Source of the DNA: Bacillota bacterium
GTDB lineage: Bacteria > Bacillota > Clostridia > Clostridiales > Clostridiaceae
Length of the DNA stretch: 64,000 nucleotides
Direction of reading: 5' to 3'
NCBI GenBank assembly: GCA_023445445.1
Contig: JAEXLD010000036.1
Span: 42,534 to 106,533, forward strand
This document shows, piece after piece, positions 1 through 7,826 of the stretch (position 1 is its first letter; each line of letters opens with the position of its first letter). A program made the translations under genes and the position numbers. The notes under the pieces are model-generated. The model did no database searches, was not told the DNA's origin, and was given only the letters and a program-made list of their open reading frames with translations.

Positions 1-280
1 AAACTATAATAGTTGAAATTGTTAATTTAAAAACTCTCATCTTTTGACTACCTTTCCTTTGAATAAAAAAGTAAATCTAAATAAATTTATAAATAATAAA
101 AAAGACTAATGTTCTACGATTAAATCATAGAAGTCATTAGTCTTAATAGAAGATTTAGATTTCTCTTGGGAGAACTTCATTCCCAATAATTATTCGTATT
201 TTACTAAAATATTATAGTACTAAAAACCATAAAAATCAATCTATCCTATGATGAAAAACTCATTAAGATATTTAACATTT
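1..280. other. Left-edge non-coding stretch
   Basis: I see no convincing gene here. The stretch is AT-rich. It holds the strong hairpin at 102-144 described separately and a short one near 167-186 (TTGGGA pairing with TCCCAA). Both lie downstream of the minus-strand membrane protein gene. Confidence 0.5.
92..144 (-). terminator. Intrinsic terminator of the small membrane protein gene
   Basis: The arms AAGACTAATG (102-111) and CATTAGTCTT (135-144) pair perfectly. An inner stem, TTCTACGAT with ATCATAGAA, continues the hairpin. Read on the minus strand it is followed by a T-rich tract (positions 101 down to 91), so it fits termination of the gene at 281-688. Confidence 0.75.
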
Positions 281-688
281 CTATACCAGACTATTTTTTC
301 TACTATAGATTATAAATACTATTATTGATAATAATATTTGAATAATACTAAGTATAATAAATTCACCTGTTGCTAAATATACCTCTCCTAATACTCTTAT
401 TGATATTAGTAAACTTACTAGAAATATTACTCCCATAGCAAATGAAAGGACTATTCCCTTTTTACCCTTAGTAAAAATTAAAACTCCTATAAATAAATTA
501 CCTAAACCATAAAAAATTATTGCAATAATCCCTGGAATAACCCAGCTTGTAAAAGGAACCCTATCTAACCATTCTGATGGATATTCACCAAATCTTCCAG
601 CTATCATTAGAATACCTCCATATATGGCACCTAGAGATAAAAACAAGTCATAAATTATTAATAGTATTTTCATTTTATTATTTTTCAT
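281..688 (-). CDS. Small four-helix membrane protein, unknown function
   Basis: A 135-residue protein that is almost wholly hydrophobic, with about four predicted membrane segments separated by short charged loops and a basic C-terminus. I do not recognise the family. I chose the ATG at 688 because the sequence AGGGGTGAG just upstream is a well placed ribosome binding site; a GTG nine bases further upstream (697) would sit inside that site. The gene stands alone between its own terminator and the xylB terminator. A 26-base palindrome at 730-755 lies in its promoter region and may be an operator. Function cannot be assigned from sequence alone. Confidence 0.6.
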   Translation of the reverse strand: MKNNKMKILLIIYDLFLSLGAIYGGILMIAGRFGEYPSEWLDRVPFTSWVIPGIIAIIFYGLGNLFIGVLIFTKGKKGIVLSFAMGVIFLVSLLISIRVLGEVYLATGEFIILSIIQILLSIIVFIIYSRKNSLV

Positions 689-729
689 AATTCTCACCCC
701 TTATTAAAATACTATCACCGCCTTTTATA

Positions 730-755
730 TTTATCAATATATTTTTATTGATAAA
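730..755. promoter_or_regulatory. Palindrome upstream of membrane protein gene, possible operator
   Basis: TTTATCAAT (730-738) and ATTGATAAA (747-755) are perfect 9-base inverted arms with an 8-base spacer, 42 bases upstream of the ATG at 688. It has no T-tract typical of a terminator on either strand. Position and symmetry suggest a repressor site; the regulator is unknown. Confidence 0.35.
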
Positions 756-772
756 CAATATTATTTTATTGC

Positions 773-798
773 AAAAAAAGCCGAGTTTCCTCAGCTTT
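773..798 (-). terminator. Terminator after xylB
   Basis: AAAGCCGAG (777-785) pairs with CTCAGCTTT (790-798) across a TTTC loop. On the minus strand the stem is followed by seven Ts. It begins just after the xylB stop codon. Confidence 0.85.
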
Positions 799-804
799 CT
801 ACTG

Positions 805-2259
805 TTATATATTTTTTATATTTTCATATACTCTTCTATAACGAGAATAAACTTCTTTGTATGCTTCTACTGCTTCTGCATTTGGATAATAGCAGTCTTT
901 TTCTTTTACTATTACCTTTACAGCATCTTCAAAGGAGTCAAACCAATTTAAAGAAACTGATGCTATAATTGCAGCCCCAAGAGATGGACCTTCTTCTATT
1001 TTTAAAGATATTACCTTCTTATTGAATACGTTAGCCTGAATTTGAAGCCATTCCTTAGACTTAGCTCCTCCGCCTACTGAAATTATTTCTCTATCACTAT
1101 CATCTTCATAAATACTAAAGCAATCCTTTAATGAGAATGTTATTCCTTCAATTACTGCTCTAGCAAAGTGATTTAAATCATGACTTTTATCTATTCCTAT
1201 GAAAGTTCCTCTGATATTACTATCTGCATAAGGAGTTCTTTCTCCAACAATATAAGGAGCAAATAATAATCCATTAGATCCTTCCTTAATATTTGATACT
1301 CCACTTAAAAGCTCATCAAAATCCTTATCCTTTGCAAAGGTATTTCTAAACCAGCTTAAAGAATCTCCTGCAGAAAGAGTTACCCCCATTGAGTAGCAAC
1401 TATTTGGTAATACGTTATTAAACATGTGAAGTTTTCCACCATAGTTCTTATACTCTTCTTCATATTTTAAATATACACCTGAAGTTCCTATACTTAATAA
1501 ATCTCTATTTTTATTTATTATTCCTGAGCCTAAAGCTGAACACGGATTATCTGATCCCGCTGGGAATATTTTAATACTTCCTTTAGCATTTAATTTTGCC
1601 TTTAATTCTTCATTTAATTCTCCAACACATTCAGTAGAGTTATATATCTTAGGGTATTTTTCTAAATCTATATCCAATAAATCTGCTATTTCTTCAGACC
1701 ATTTTCCTTCTTTAATATTTAACATTTGTGTTCCAGCTGCATCAGAGATATCTGTACATATGTTACCTGTATATTTAAATACTAAATAGTCTTTAGGTAA
1801 ACAGAATTTTTTAGTCTTGTCCCAATTCTCAGGTTCATTTTCTTTTATCCATAATACCTTTGGTAATGTAAAGCCTTCAAGACTCTTATTGCCTGTAATT
1901 TCAATTACCTTTTCTCCAAAGTTATTCATTATATATTGGCATTGCTTAGTTGTTCTTGTGTCATTCCATAGAATACTTCTTCTTATAGGTTTATTTTCAT
2001 TATCTAATAATACTAAGCTATGCATTTGACCTGATATACTTATGGCTCTTAATCCATCTCCACCTAATTCATTAGTTATTTTCTCTAAAACCTTAACAGA
2101 AGCATTATACCAATCCTCTGGCTCTTGTTCAGAATGTCCATCTCTATTATTGTATAAAGGATAGCTTTCTGAATGTTTTAATACTACTTCTCCAGCTTTA
2201 TCTAAAGCTATCCCCTTGATAGAACCTGTTCCTAAATCTAAACCTATAACATATTCCAT
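805..2259 (-). CDS. xylB: Xylulokinase
   Basis: Phosphorylates D-xylulose to xylulose-5-phosphate, the second step of xylose catabolism, feeding the pentose phosphate pathway. The 484-residue protein has the FGGY-kinase layout. The N-terminal phosphate loop is GLDLGTGSIKG (residues 6-16), followed by SGQMHSLVLLD (76-86) and WNDTR (98-102) for sugar binding. The GSDNP motif carries the probable catalytic Asp237, and the C-terminal GGGAKSKEW is the nucleotide-side signature. The ATG at 2259 follows a GGGAGGA ribosome binding site. It lies downstream of xylA on the same strand, 184 bases away, separated by a repeat-rich spacer with two hairpins that may lower xylB expression relative to xylA. 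Length and motifs are normal for XylB. Confidence 0.95.
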   Translation of the reverse strand: MEYVIGLDLGTGSIKGIALDKAGEVVLKHSESYPLYNNRDGHSEQEPEDWYNASVKVLEKITNELGGDGLRAISISGQMHSLVLLDNENKPIRRSILWNDTRTTKQCQYIMNNFGEKVIEITGNKSLEGFTLPKVLWIKENEPENWDKTKKFCLPKDYLVFKYTGNICTDISDAAGTQMLNIKEGKWSEEIADLLDIDLEKYPKIYNSTECVGELNEELKAKLNAKGSIKIFPAGSDNPCSALGSGIINKNRDLLSIGTSGVYLKYEEEYKNYGGKLHMFNNVLPNSCYSMGVTLSAGDSLSWFRNTFAKDKDFDELLSGVSNIKEGSNGLLFAPYIVGERTPYADSNIRGTFIGIDKSHDLNHFARAVIEGITFSLKDCFSIYEDDSDREIISVGGGAKSKEWLQIQANVFNKKVISLKIEEGPSLGAAIIASVSLNWFDSFEDAVKVIVKEKDCYYPNAEAVEAYKEVYSRYRRVYENIKNI

Positions 2260-2281
2260 AAAAATATCCTCCCACTATTTA

Positions 2282-2425
2282 TAATGTAAAATGTAAAATG
2301 TAGAATGTAAAATTAAAGAAGAAACTCCTAATGGAGTTTCTACAAGTATCTATTTTTAGTAATTCCTATGGAATTACATCAATAATTCTACATTATTCAT
2401 TTTTAATTTTTCATTTAGGAGCTGT
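2282..2425. repeat. Intergenic inverted-repeat element, AATGTAGAATG family
   Basis: The left part (2283-2314) is a run of AATGTAAA/AATGTAGA units. The right part (2381-2417) contains the inverted form, ATTCTACATT and following. Between them is the hairpin GAAACTCC-TAAT-GGAGTTTC (2321-2340). Positions 2371-2394 are identical over 24 bases to 9805-9828. Related arms occur at 45189-45412 and near 49297. The element fills the xylA-xylB gap. Confidence 0.6.
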
Positions 2426-2441
2426 TATAACAGCTCCTAAA
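2414..2441 (-). terminator. Perfect palindromic hairpin after xylA (possible attenuator)
   Basis: A 28-base perfect palindrome with the core GGAGCTG...CAGCTCC sits two bases after the xylA stop. The following minus-strand tract is A-rich with few Ts, so it may be an RNA stability or partial terminator element inside the xylA-xylB operon rather than a full terminator. Confidence 0.5.
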
Positions 2442-2443
2442 CT

Positions 2444-3751
2444 TTAGTATATTAAATCATTTAATTTTGATTTTACGAATTCAATATGTGATGATTTGTT
2501 CTTAACTTCTTTAACTGACAATGCATGATTAGTTAAAGCTTCTAAATCTAATTCATTGTTTAATAATTGTTTTCCTAATTCGCTATCATAAGATGAATAT
2601 CTTTCCTTTTTAACATTGTCTAGGAATTCAGTTTCAATTATTCTAGCTGCAGCTTTTAATCCTCTTGCATAAGTGTCCATTCCTGCAATATGAGCTATTA
2701 TTAAATCTTCTTGTTCAAAAGAAGTTCTTCTAACTTTAGAATCAAAGTTTATTCCACCATCGTGTAATCCACCATTCTTTAATACTTCTAGCATTGCTAA
2801 AGTAGTATTATAAACGTTAGTTGGGAATTCATCTGTATCCCATCCTAATAACTCATCTCCTTGGTTAGCATCAATTGAACCTAAAGCATTGTAATTTCTA
2901 GCTACATTCAATTCATGTTCAAAAGTATGTCCAGCAAGAGTTGCATGGTTTGCTTCAATATTTAACTTAAAGTGTCCTAGTAAGTCATATTTTTGAAGGA
3001 ATGCTAAAGCTGTAGCTGAATCAAAATCATATTGATGAGTCATTGGCTCTTTTGGTTTTGGTTCAATTAAGAAAGTTAATTTATGATTAATCTTTTCACA
3101 ATAAGCTATTGCCATTTTATATAATCTTGCTATATTTTCTTCTTCAAATTGAATATCTGTGTTTAGTAAAGTTTCATAACCTTCTCTTCCACCCCAGAAT
3201 ACAAAGTTTTTACCGCCTAATTTTTTACTTATATCAATTCCCTTTTTAACTTGAGCTGCTGACATTGCATAAACATCTATATTAGGACTTGATGCAGCAC
3301 CATTAACATATATAGGATTAGCATGTCTATCTGCTGTATTCCATAAAAGCTTAATGCCAGTCTTGTCCATCTTTTCCTTCATATAGTCAGTTATAACATC
3401 TAGGTTATGGAAGAATTCTTCTAAGCTATTTCCAAATGGAGCAACGTCCATGTCATGGAAACAGAAATATTCAACGCCTAATTTTTGTAATAATTCAAAG
3501 TTTGCATCAACTTTATTTTTTGCTGTTTGCATTGGGTCATCTGTTATCCAATTTCTTTGATTAGTTCCTTTTCCAAATGGATCTGCTCCATCACTACAGA
3601 AAGTATGCCAGTAAGCAACTGCAAATTTTAAATGTTCTTTCATTGGTTTTCCTAAAACTATTTCTTCAGGATTGTAATGACGAAATGCAAACATATTGTC
3701 TGTATCTGGTCCTTCATATTTTATAGTTTGTACATTATTAAAGAATTCCAT
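2444..3751 (-). CDS. xylA: Xylose isomerase
   Basis: Interconverts D-xylose and D-xylulose in the cytoplasm. The 435-residue protein is the long (class II) form. The catalytic His/Asp motif CFHDMDVAP lies near residues 97-105, and metal ligands lie in LIEPKPKEP, NIEANHATLAGH and IDANQGD. I place the start at the ATG at 3751 (MEFFNNVQ...), seven bases after the ribosome binding site GAGGTG. The GTG at 3758-3760 is part of that ribosome binding site and is a poor start. The gene heads the xylA-xylB operon, transcribed away from xylR, and its promoter region carries a sigma-A promoter, a cre-like site and an operator palindrome. Nothing unusual in length or key residues. Confidence 0.96.
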   Translation of the reverse strand: MEFFNNVQTIKYEGPDTDNMFAFRHYNPEEIVLGKPMKEHLKFAVAYWHTFCSDGADPFGKGTNQRNWITDDPMQTAKNKVDANFELLQKLGVEYFCFHDMDVAPFGNSLEEFFHNLDVITDYMKEKMDKTGIKLLWNTADRHANPIYVNGAASSPNIDVYAMSAAQVKKGIDISKKLGGKNFVFWGGREGYETLLNTDIQFEEENIARLYKMAIAYCEKINHKLTFLIEPKPKEPMTHQYDFDSATALAFLQKYDLLGHFKLNIEANHATLAGHTFEHELNVARNYNALGSIDANQGDELLGWDTDEFPTNVYNTTLAMLEVLKNGGLHDGGINFDSKVRRTSFEQEDLIIAHIAGMDTYARGLKAAARIIETEFLDNVKKERYSSYDSELGKQLLNNELDLEALTNHALSVKEVKNKSSHIEFVKSKLNDLIY

Positions 3752-3769
3752 ATATTTCACCTCATTTAA

Positions 3770-3794
3770 TTAGTTAGTTTTCCTATCTAACTTA
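3770..3794 (-). promoter_or_regulatory. Probable XylR operator at xylA start site
   Basis: TTAGTTAG (3770-3777) and CTAACTTAA (3787-3795) form an inverted repeat with a 9-base spacer immediately downstream of the xylA -10 box. XylR operators in Firmicutes typically begin TTAGTTTG and end CAAACTAA, so the outer bases match. The ROK repressor gene next door is the natural ligand-responsive partner; this pairing is inferred. Confidence 0.65.
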
Positions 3795-3823
3795 ATAATA
3801 CACCTTGATTTTTAAGATGTCAA
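3795..3823 (-). promoter_or_regulatory. xylA promoter (sigma-A)
   Basis: On the minus strand TTGACA (3823-3818) and TATTAT (3800-3795) are separated by exactly 17 bases. This is an almost perfect vegetative promoter. The cre-like site overlaps the -35 box and the operator palindrome follows the -10 box. Confidence 0.8.
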
Positions 3824-3831
3824 TGTTTACA
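3818..3831 (-). promoter_or_regulatory. cre-like CcpA site overlapping xylA -35
   Basis: The minus-strand sequence TGTAAACATTGACA matches the cre consensus TGWAANCGNTNWCA at every defined base except the central G. It overlaps the -35 hexamer, so CcpA binding would block transcription. A CcpA homolog is encoded in this window at 57457-58455. Confidence 0.65.
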
Positions 3832-3868
3832 TTGACTATTTTTTCTATTTTTTATCTGAATTTAGATT

Positions 3869-3897
3869 TTGAACTTTTTAAAGGGCTATGCTATATT
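3869..3897 (+). promoter_or_regulatory. xylR promoter
   Basis: TTGAAC (3869-3874) and TATATT (3892-3897) are spaced by 17 bases, 31 bases upstream of the xylR ATG. Confidence 0.6.
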
Positions 3898-3928
3898 ATT
3901 TATAAACAATCAATAAGGATGGTACTCT

Positions 3929-5077
3929 ATGGATAATAAATTTAACATTAGAAAGGCTAATATAGTTGAAATATTAAAGCTGCTTTTTAATAACCCAAAT
4001 ATATCTAGAATTGATATCTCAAAACTTATAAATCTTAATAAAGCTAGTGTTTCTGAAATTATTAGTTTATTAGTTGAAAAAGAAATTGTTTCTGAAATAG
4101 GAATTGGAAATGGTAGTTCTAGTGGTGGAAGAAAACCTATTCTTCTTAAATTAAACGAAAAGGCAGGTCTTAGTCTTAGTATTGACTTAGGTACTAATTA
4201 TATTGGTTTTTTACTTACTGACTTAAATAAAAATATCATAGCTTATGAACACTATGAAACAGTTGTAAATAAAGATAATGTAGTTGATATAGTAGTTAAT
4301 ACAATTAACTCTTTAGAAAATTATATAGGAGAATATAAATATGGATTAATTGGAGTTAGTCTTGCTATTCATGGTAGAGTATATAATGATTCCATTAAAT
4401 TTACTCCATATTACGATTTAGATAAGATAAACTTAAAAGAAGAGTTATCTAAAATTCTACCTAAAATAAGATTCCATCTTGAAAATGAATCTAATTTAGC
4501 TGCTATTGGAGAATTTGAAAATTCTGAAGAAAAATTAAAGAATTCTATAGTAATAAATGTTCATTCAGGAATAGGATCTGGAATTATAATTAATGAAAAA
4601 CTTTATACTGGCTTTGAAGGACGTTCGGGTGAAATAGGTCATATGGTTCTTGTGCCTAATGGCAAGAAATGTCCTTGTGGTAATAAGGGATGCTTTGAGC
4701 AATATTGTTCTATTCCAGCCTTATTAGAAGAATTTAATAATAAATCTAGTTTAAAGGTTAAAACAGTAAAAGAACTTTGTAAATTATACAATTCTAATAA
4801 CAAAGAAGCTATTGATATAATTTCAAATAATATAGAACTAATGGCTATAGGAATAACTAATATATTTAACTTATTTGCTCCTGATAATATATTTATACAT
4901 AGTGAATTAATAGATTATATACCTGAATATTTAAATTTAGTTAATGATAAAATAAATTCAATCTTTTCTAAGGATGTTACTCTTCTCCCAAATAAATTAG
5001 ATGGAAAGTCTAACTTATTCGGAGGTATAACACGTTGTATATATGACTTTTTAAATGATTTCCCAGATATGATATAA
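3929..5077 (+). CDS. xylR: ROK-family transcriptional repressor, probable XylR
   Basis: A 382-residue ROK repressor. Residues 1-75 form a winged helix-turn-helix (ISRIDISKLINLNKASVSEI region). The rest is a sugar-kinase-like ROK domain with the phosphate loop SIDLGTNYIG near residue 87, GIGSGIIINEKL and GEIGHM around 210-240. The structural zinc motif CPCGNKGCFEQYC lies near 248-260. It is divergent from xylA-xylB and a palindrome resembling XylR operators lies at the xylA start, so it very probably represses that operon and is released by xylose. It is followed by a convergent hairpin (5078-5096). Assignment to the ROK family is firm; the xylose specificity rests on context. Confidence 0.85.
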   Translation: MDNKFNIRKANIVEILKLLFNNPNISRIDISKLINLNKASVSEIISLLVEKEIVSEIGIGNGSSSGGRKPILLKLNEKAGLSLSIDLGTNYIGFLLTDLNKNIIAYEHYETVVNKDNVVDIVVNTINSLENYIGEYKYGLIGVSLAIHGRVYNDSIKFTPYYDLDKINLKEELSKILPKIRFHLENESNLAAIGEFENSEEKLKNSIVINVHSGIGSGIIINEKLYTGFEGRSGEIGHMVLVPNGKKCPCGNKGCFEQYCSIPALLEEFNNKSSLKVKTVKELCKLYNSNNKEAIDIISNNIELMAIGITNIFNLFAPDNIFIHSELIDYIPEYLNLVNDKINSIFSKDVTLLPNKLDGKSNLFGGITRCIYDFLNDFPDMI

Positions 5078-5096
5078 GGAGCTGCTTGGCAGCTCC
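5078..5096. terminator. Shared hairpin between convergent xylR and DUF202 gene
   Basis: GGAGCTGC (5078-5085) and GCAGCTCC (5089-5096) pair across a 3-base loop. Neither side has a long T tract (CTATCTTG on plus, TTATAT on minus), so termination strength is uncertain. The GGAGCTG/CAGCTCC core recurs at 2414, 9837 and 45261. Confidence 0.5.
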
Positions 5097-5140
5097 CTAT
5101 CTTGTATTTAGAAGGTTATACTATTTATCTTTAATAATTT

Positions 5141-5467
5141 CTACTTATATATAACATTCTTTAGTTTTTTATTAATACTTTTGTATCTATATAACCCTAA
5201 AAATATGGGTACTAGCCCTAAAATTATAAATATTACCCCTAATATATAGGTGGCTGTAGTATCAAATAATTTTATTAATGATATGGCTATTGCTAAAAGA
5301 CTGATTCCAGTTCTAATATATGCTAACAATGTCCTCTCATTTGCTAACAGAGTTCTATCTGCAGCTAAGAAGTCCCTTAATATCATTTCTTCTTTCTTAA
5401 AGTTATATACAGCTTCTTTCTTTACTATTTTAGATTTTATATTTTTAGAATTTTTTATTTCTCTCAT
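5141..5467 (-). CDS. DUF202 (YidH-like) small membrane protein
   Basis: A 108-residue protein with the characteristic DUF202 signature RTLLANERTLLAYIRTG at about residues 38-54, followed by two hydrophobic segments (about 55-72 and 75-95) and a basic tail. The N-terminus is rich in lysine and probably cytoplasmic. The molecular function of this family is not established. The ATG at 5467 follows an AGGAGG ribosome binding site. It lies only 28 bases after the lacC stop on the same strand, so it may be the last gene of the sulfatase/PTS operon, although a separate promoter is not excluded. Confidence 0.8.
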   Translation of the reverse strand: MREIKNSKNIKSKIVKKEAVYNFKKEEMILRDFLAADRTLLANERTLLAYIRTGISLLAIAISLIKLFDTTATYILGVIFIILGLVPIFLGLYRYKSINKKLKNVIYK

Positions 5468-5495
5468 TTTTATAACCTCCTAAAACAACTAATTC

Positions 5496-6434
5496 TTAGG
5501 TGTCTTCTTCAATTATAGAAATAGTTACCTTATCCAATAAATCTTGAACTACATCCAATTTAACTGAACCTGTTTCCTCTTCTAATGCATTTGCTGTTCC
5601 ACAGGCTGATGCAAGCATTAATATATCTTCTATTTCATACTCTCTTTCAAGTCCTATTGCTACTCCTGCTACGTAAGAATCTCCTGATCCAACTGGATTT
5701 ATGGCATTAATCTTAGGTACTGTTACTTTGTAGTATATTCCCTTATATCCTATTACCGATCCCTCTGCTCCTAATGAAATTGCAACTAGCTCTACACCTT
5801 TTTTATGAAATTCTTTAATTTCTCTAACAGCATCTTTATAGCTTTCTATATGTCTTCCTGTTAAAAACTCTATTTCATCCTTATTAGGCTTAATAAAAAA
5901 TGGTTTTCCTTCAATTCCTTCTCTAAGTAAATCTCCACTTGTATCTAATAAAAATTTTTTATTTTTACTATTGGCTATATCTATAAGCTTCTTGTAAAAA
6001 TTCTTAGGTATATTTCTAGGAAGGCTTCCTGATGCTACTATTATATTGGCTTCTTCTAATAACTCATTATACTTATCTATGAATCTATTTTGTTCTTCCT
6101 CTGTAACTTCAGGGCCTGGCTCCAGTATTTCTGTTTGAACTAAATCATTAGTGATTATAGCTAAGCACTCTCTTGTATCACCTTTTATCTTTACAAAATC
6201 TTGCTTTATTCCATACTCCTCTAGTTTATCATGTATAAACTCTCCTGTTTTTCCACCCAAGAATCCAGTAACTATACATTTTTCTTTTAATATTGTAGAT
6301 ACATTAGCTACATGGATCCCTTTTCCACCTGGAGTATTTTCAACACTCTTAGCTCTCATTACTAAGCCTTTGTTTAGATCATCCATAACATACTTTTTAT
6401 CTACTGATGCATTTAAATTAATTACTAATATCAT
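5496..6434 (-). CDS. lacC: Tagatose-6-phosphate kinase (LacC, PfkB family)
   Basis: Phosphorylates tagatose-6-phosphate to tagatose-1,6-bisphosphate with ATP. The 312-residue protein starts MILVINLNASVD, has the PfkB GGKG motif (GGKGIHVANVS, about residues 37-47), the mid-domain SGSLPRNIP near 134, and the C-terminal ATP/catalytic motif NPVGSGDSYVAG near 245 with the catalytic Asp. The GSGD spelling of that motif is typical of LacC, whereas 1-phosphofructokinases usually have GAGD. It follows gatY by 15 bases with an AAGGAG site before the ATG. The company of lacA, lacB and a tagatose-bisphosphate aldolase supports LacC over FruK. It is a normal length. Confidence 0.87.
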   Translation of the reverse strand: MILVINLNASVDKKYVMDDLNKGLVMRAKSVENTPGGKGIHVANVSTILKEKCIVTGFLGGKTGEFIHDKLEEYGIKQDFVKIKGDTRECLAIITNDLVQTEILEPGPEVTEEEQNRFIDKYNELLEEANIIVASGSLPRNIPKNFYKKLIDIANSKNKKFLLDTSGDLLREGIEGKPFFIKPNKDEIEFLTGRHIESYKDAVREIKEFHKKGVELVAISLGAEGSVIGYKGIYYKVTVPKINAINPVGSGDSYVAGVAIGLEREYEIEDILMLASACGTANALEEETGSVKLDVVQDLLDKVTISIIEEDT

Positions 6435-6449
6435 ACTAACTCCTTATAA

Positions 6450-7307
6450 TTAAGCTTTTCCATTACTTCCACAAACCATAATTTTGTGTTCAACTACCTT
6501 CTTCATAGCTTCTTTTCCAGGTGTCATATATTTTCTTGGATCATTAGCTTCTGGATTTTCTATAAAGTATTTTTTTACTGCATCTGAAAATGGTATTTTT
6601 AAATCAGTTGCTACATTTACTTTACATATTCCAAGTGCTATTGCTTTTTTAACTAATTCATCTGGTACATCTGAGGCTCCATGTAAAACTAATGGCACAT
6701 CTACAATGTCTCTTATTTCCTTCAATCTATCTAAATCTAATTTTGCTTCTCCCTTGTATAATCCATGTGCTGTTCCAATTGCTATAGCTAATGAATCTAT
6801 TCCTGTTCTTTCTACATATTCCTTTGCTTGCTTTGGATTAGTATACTTACTATCCTTTTCATCTACTATTAAATCATCTTCTTGTCCACCTAATCTACCA
6901 AGTTCTGCTTCAACTGTTGCATCATATTTATGTGCATATTCAACTACTTTTTTAACGGTTTCTATATTTTCTTCAAATGGCGCATGAGAAGCATCTATCA
7001 TTGTTGACTTAAATCCTAAATCTACAAAGTGCTTTATTTCATCTATTACTTCAAAGTGATCTAAATGTATTGCTATTGGAATATTATATTTTTCGGCTGC
7101 TACTTCTGCCATGGCAACTATAAATTCTCCTCCTGCATATGCAATAGTTGATGGTGTTCCTGCTAGTATTACTGGTGATTTTAATTCTGCTGCTGTTTCT
7201 ACAACTACTTCTAATGTCTCTAAATTATGAATGTTAAAGGCTGGTACTGCATAGCCTTCTCTTTGAGCTTTATTTAGCATTTCCCTTGTTGATAGTATTT
7301 TAGTCAT
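6450..7307 (-). CDS. gatY: Class II tagatose-1,6-bisphosphate aldolase (GatY/KbaY type)
   Basis: Cleaves tagatose-1,6-bisphosphate to dihydroxyacetone phosphate and glyceraldehyde-3-phosphate. The 285-residue protein is very close in wording to enterobacterial GatY/KbaY: GYAVPAFNIHN near the N-terminus, AIHLDHFE with the catalytic Asp and first zinc His (about 80-83), VEAELGRLGGQEDD, the zinc ligand in GTAHGLY, LHGASDVPDE with another, and NVATDLK. The ATG at 7307 overlaps the end of lacB by 8 bases and follows GAGGTG within lacB, indicating translational coupling. No GatZ/KbaZ partner, which stabilises the enterobacterial enzymes, is encoded nearby. Fructose-bisphosphate cleavage is a possible side activity, but the operon points to tagatose-bisphosphate. 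Confidence 0.9.
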   Translation of the reverse strand: MTKILSTREMLNKAQREGYAVPAFNIHNLETLEVVVETAAELKSPVILAGTPSTIAYAGGEFIVAMAEVAAEKYNIPIAIHLDHFEVIDEIKHFVDLGFKSTMIDASHAPFEENIETVKKVVEYAHKYDATVEAELGRLGGQEDDLIVDEKDSKYTNPKQAKEYVERTGIDSLAIAIGTAHGLYKGEAKLDLDRLKEIRDIVDVPLVLHGASDVPDELVKKAIALGICKVNVATDLKIPFSDAVKKYFIENPEANDPRKYMTPGKEAMKKVVEHKIMVCGSNGKA

Positions 7308-7815
7308 GATATTCACCTCTATCCCATTTATCCATAAACTCATCAAAATAATGCTCATCACCATTTGCATAATCTTTTTCTATCATATTATTTAATTTTT
7401 CTACCATTGCTATATTTTCCTCTGTAGGATTAAACTTAGTTTCAAGAAATACATCTATTATATTTTCCATAAGTCCAAGTCCAGTTATTCTTCCACCAAA
7501 TCCTAATATATTTATATCTAAATTTTCTTTTGAATATCTTGCTGTTTCTATATCTCTAACTAATGCAACTCTGGCCCCCTTTATCTTAGTAGCTGCATTA
7601 GTAATTCCTACACCAGTTCCGCAAATAACTATTCCTAAATCTGCTTCTCCATTAACTACTTTTTCAGCAGTCTTCTTTCCATATATAGGGTAGTGAGTTC
7701 TTTCTTTATCATAGGTCCCGTTATCTATAACTTCATATCCCTTTGATTTTAAATATTCAACAACACTATCTTTAACCTCTGTTACTATATGATCACAACC
7801 AACTGAAATAATCAT
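7300..7815 (-). CDS. lacB: Galactose-6-phosphate isomerase subunit LacB
   Basis: With LacA it converts galactose-6-phosphate to tagatose-6-phosphate. The 171-residue protein has the LacB N-terminus (SVGCDHIVTEVKDSVVEYL), YDKERTHYPIYGKK, the active-site CGTGVGITNAATK with the RpiB/LacB-type Cys, and the LacB-specific C-terminal ending FDEFMDKWDRGEYHD, which RpiB lacks. Length equals that of staphylococcal LacB. It lies 11 bases downstream of lacA and overlaps gatY. These features make LacB clearly preferable to ribose-5-phosphate isomerase B. Confidence 0.93.
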   Translation of the reverse strand: MIISVGCDHIVTEVKDSVVEYLKSKGYEVIDNGTYDKERTHYPIYGKKTAEKVVNGEADLGIVICGTGVGITNAATKIKGARVALVRDIETARYSKENLDINILGFGGRITGLGLMENIIDVFLETKFNPTEENIAMVEKLNNMIEKDYANGDEHYFDEFMDKWDRGEYHD

Positions 7816-7826
7816 TTTTTCCCCTC

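Noticed and set aside
2282..2314. Tandem AATGTAAA units resembling a short CRISPR or microsatellite
   Set aside because: No regular spacers and no cas genes; the pattern fits a dispersed intergenic repeat instead.
3752..3760. GTG start for xylA three codons upstream
   Set aside because: The GTG is part of the GAGGTG ribosome binding site, so the ATG at 3751 is preferred.
6484..6987. Long open frame antisense to the aldolase gene
   Set aside because: It is a shadow of the strongly conserved gatY-type gene, with no ribosome binding site and no recognisable protein; the same holds for other antisense frames, for example at 42661-43104 and 56280-56792.
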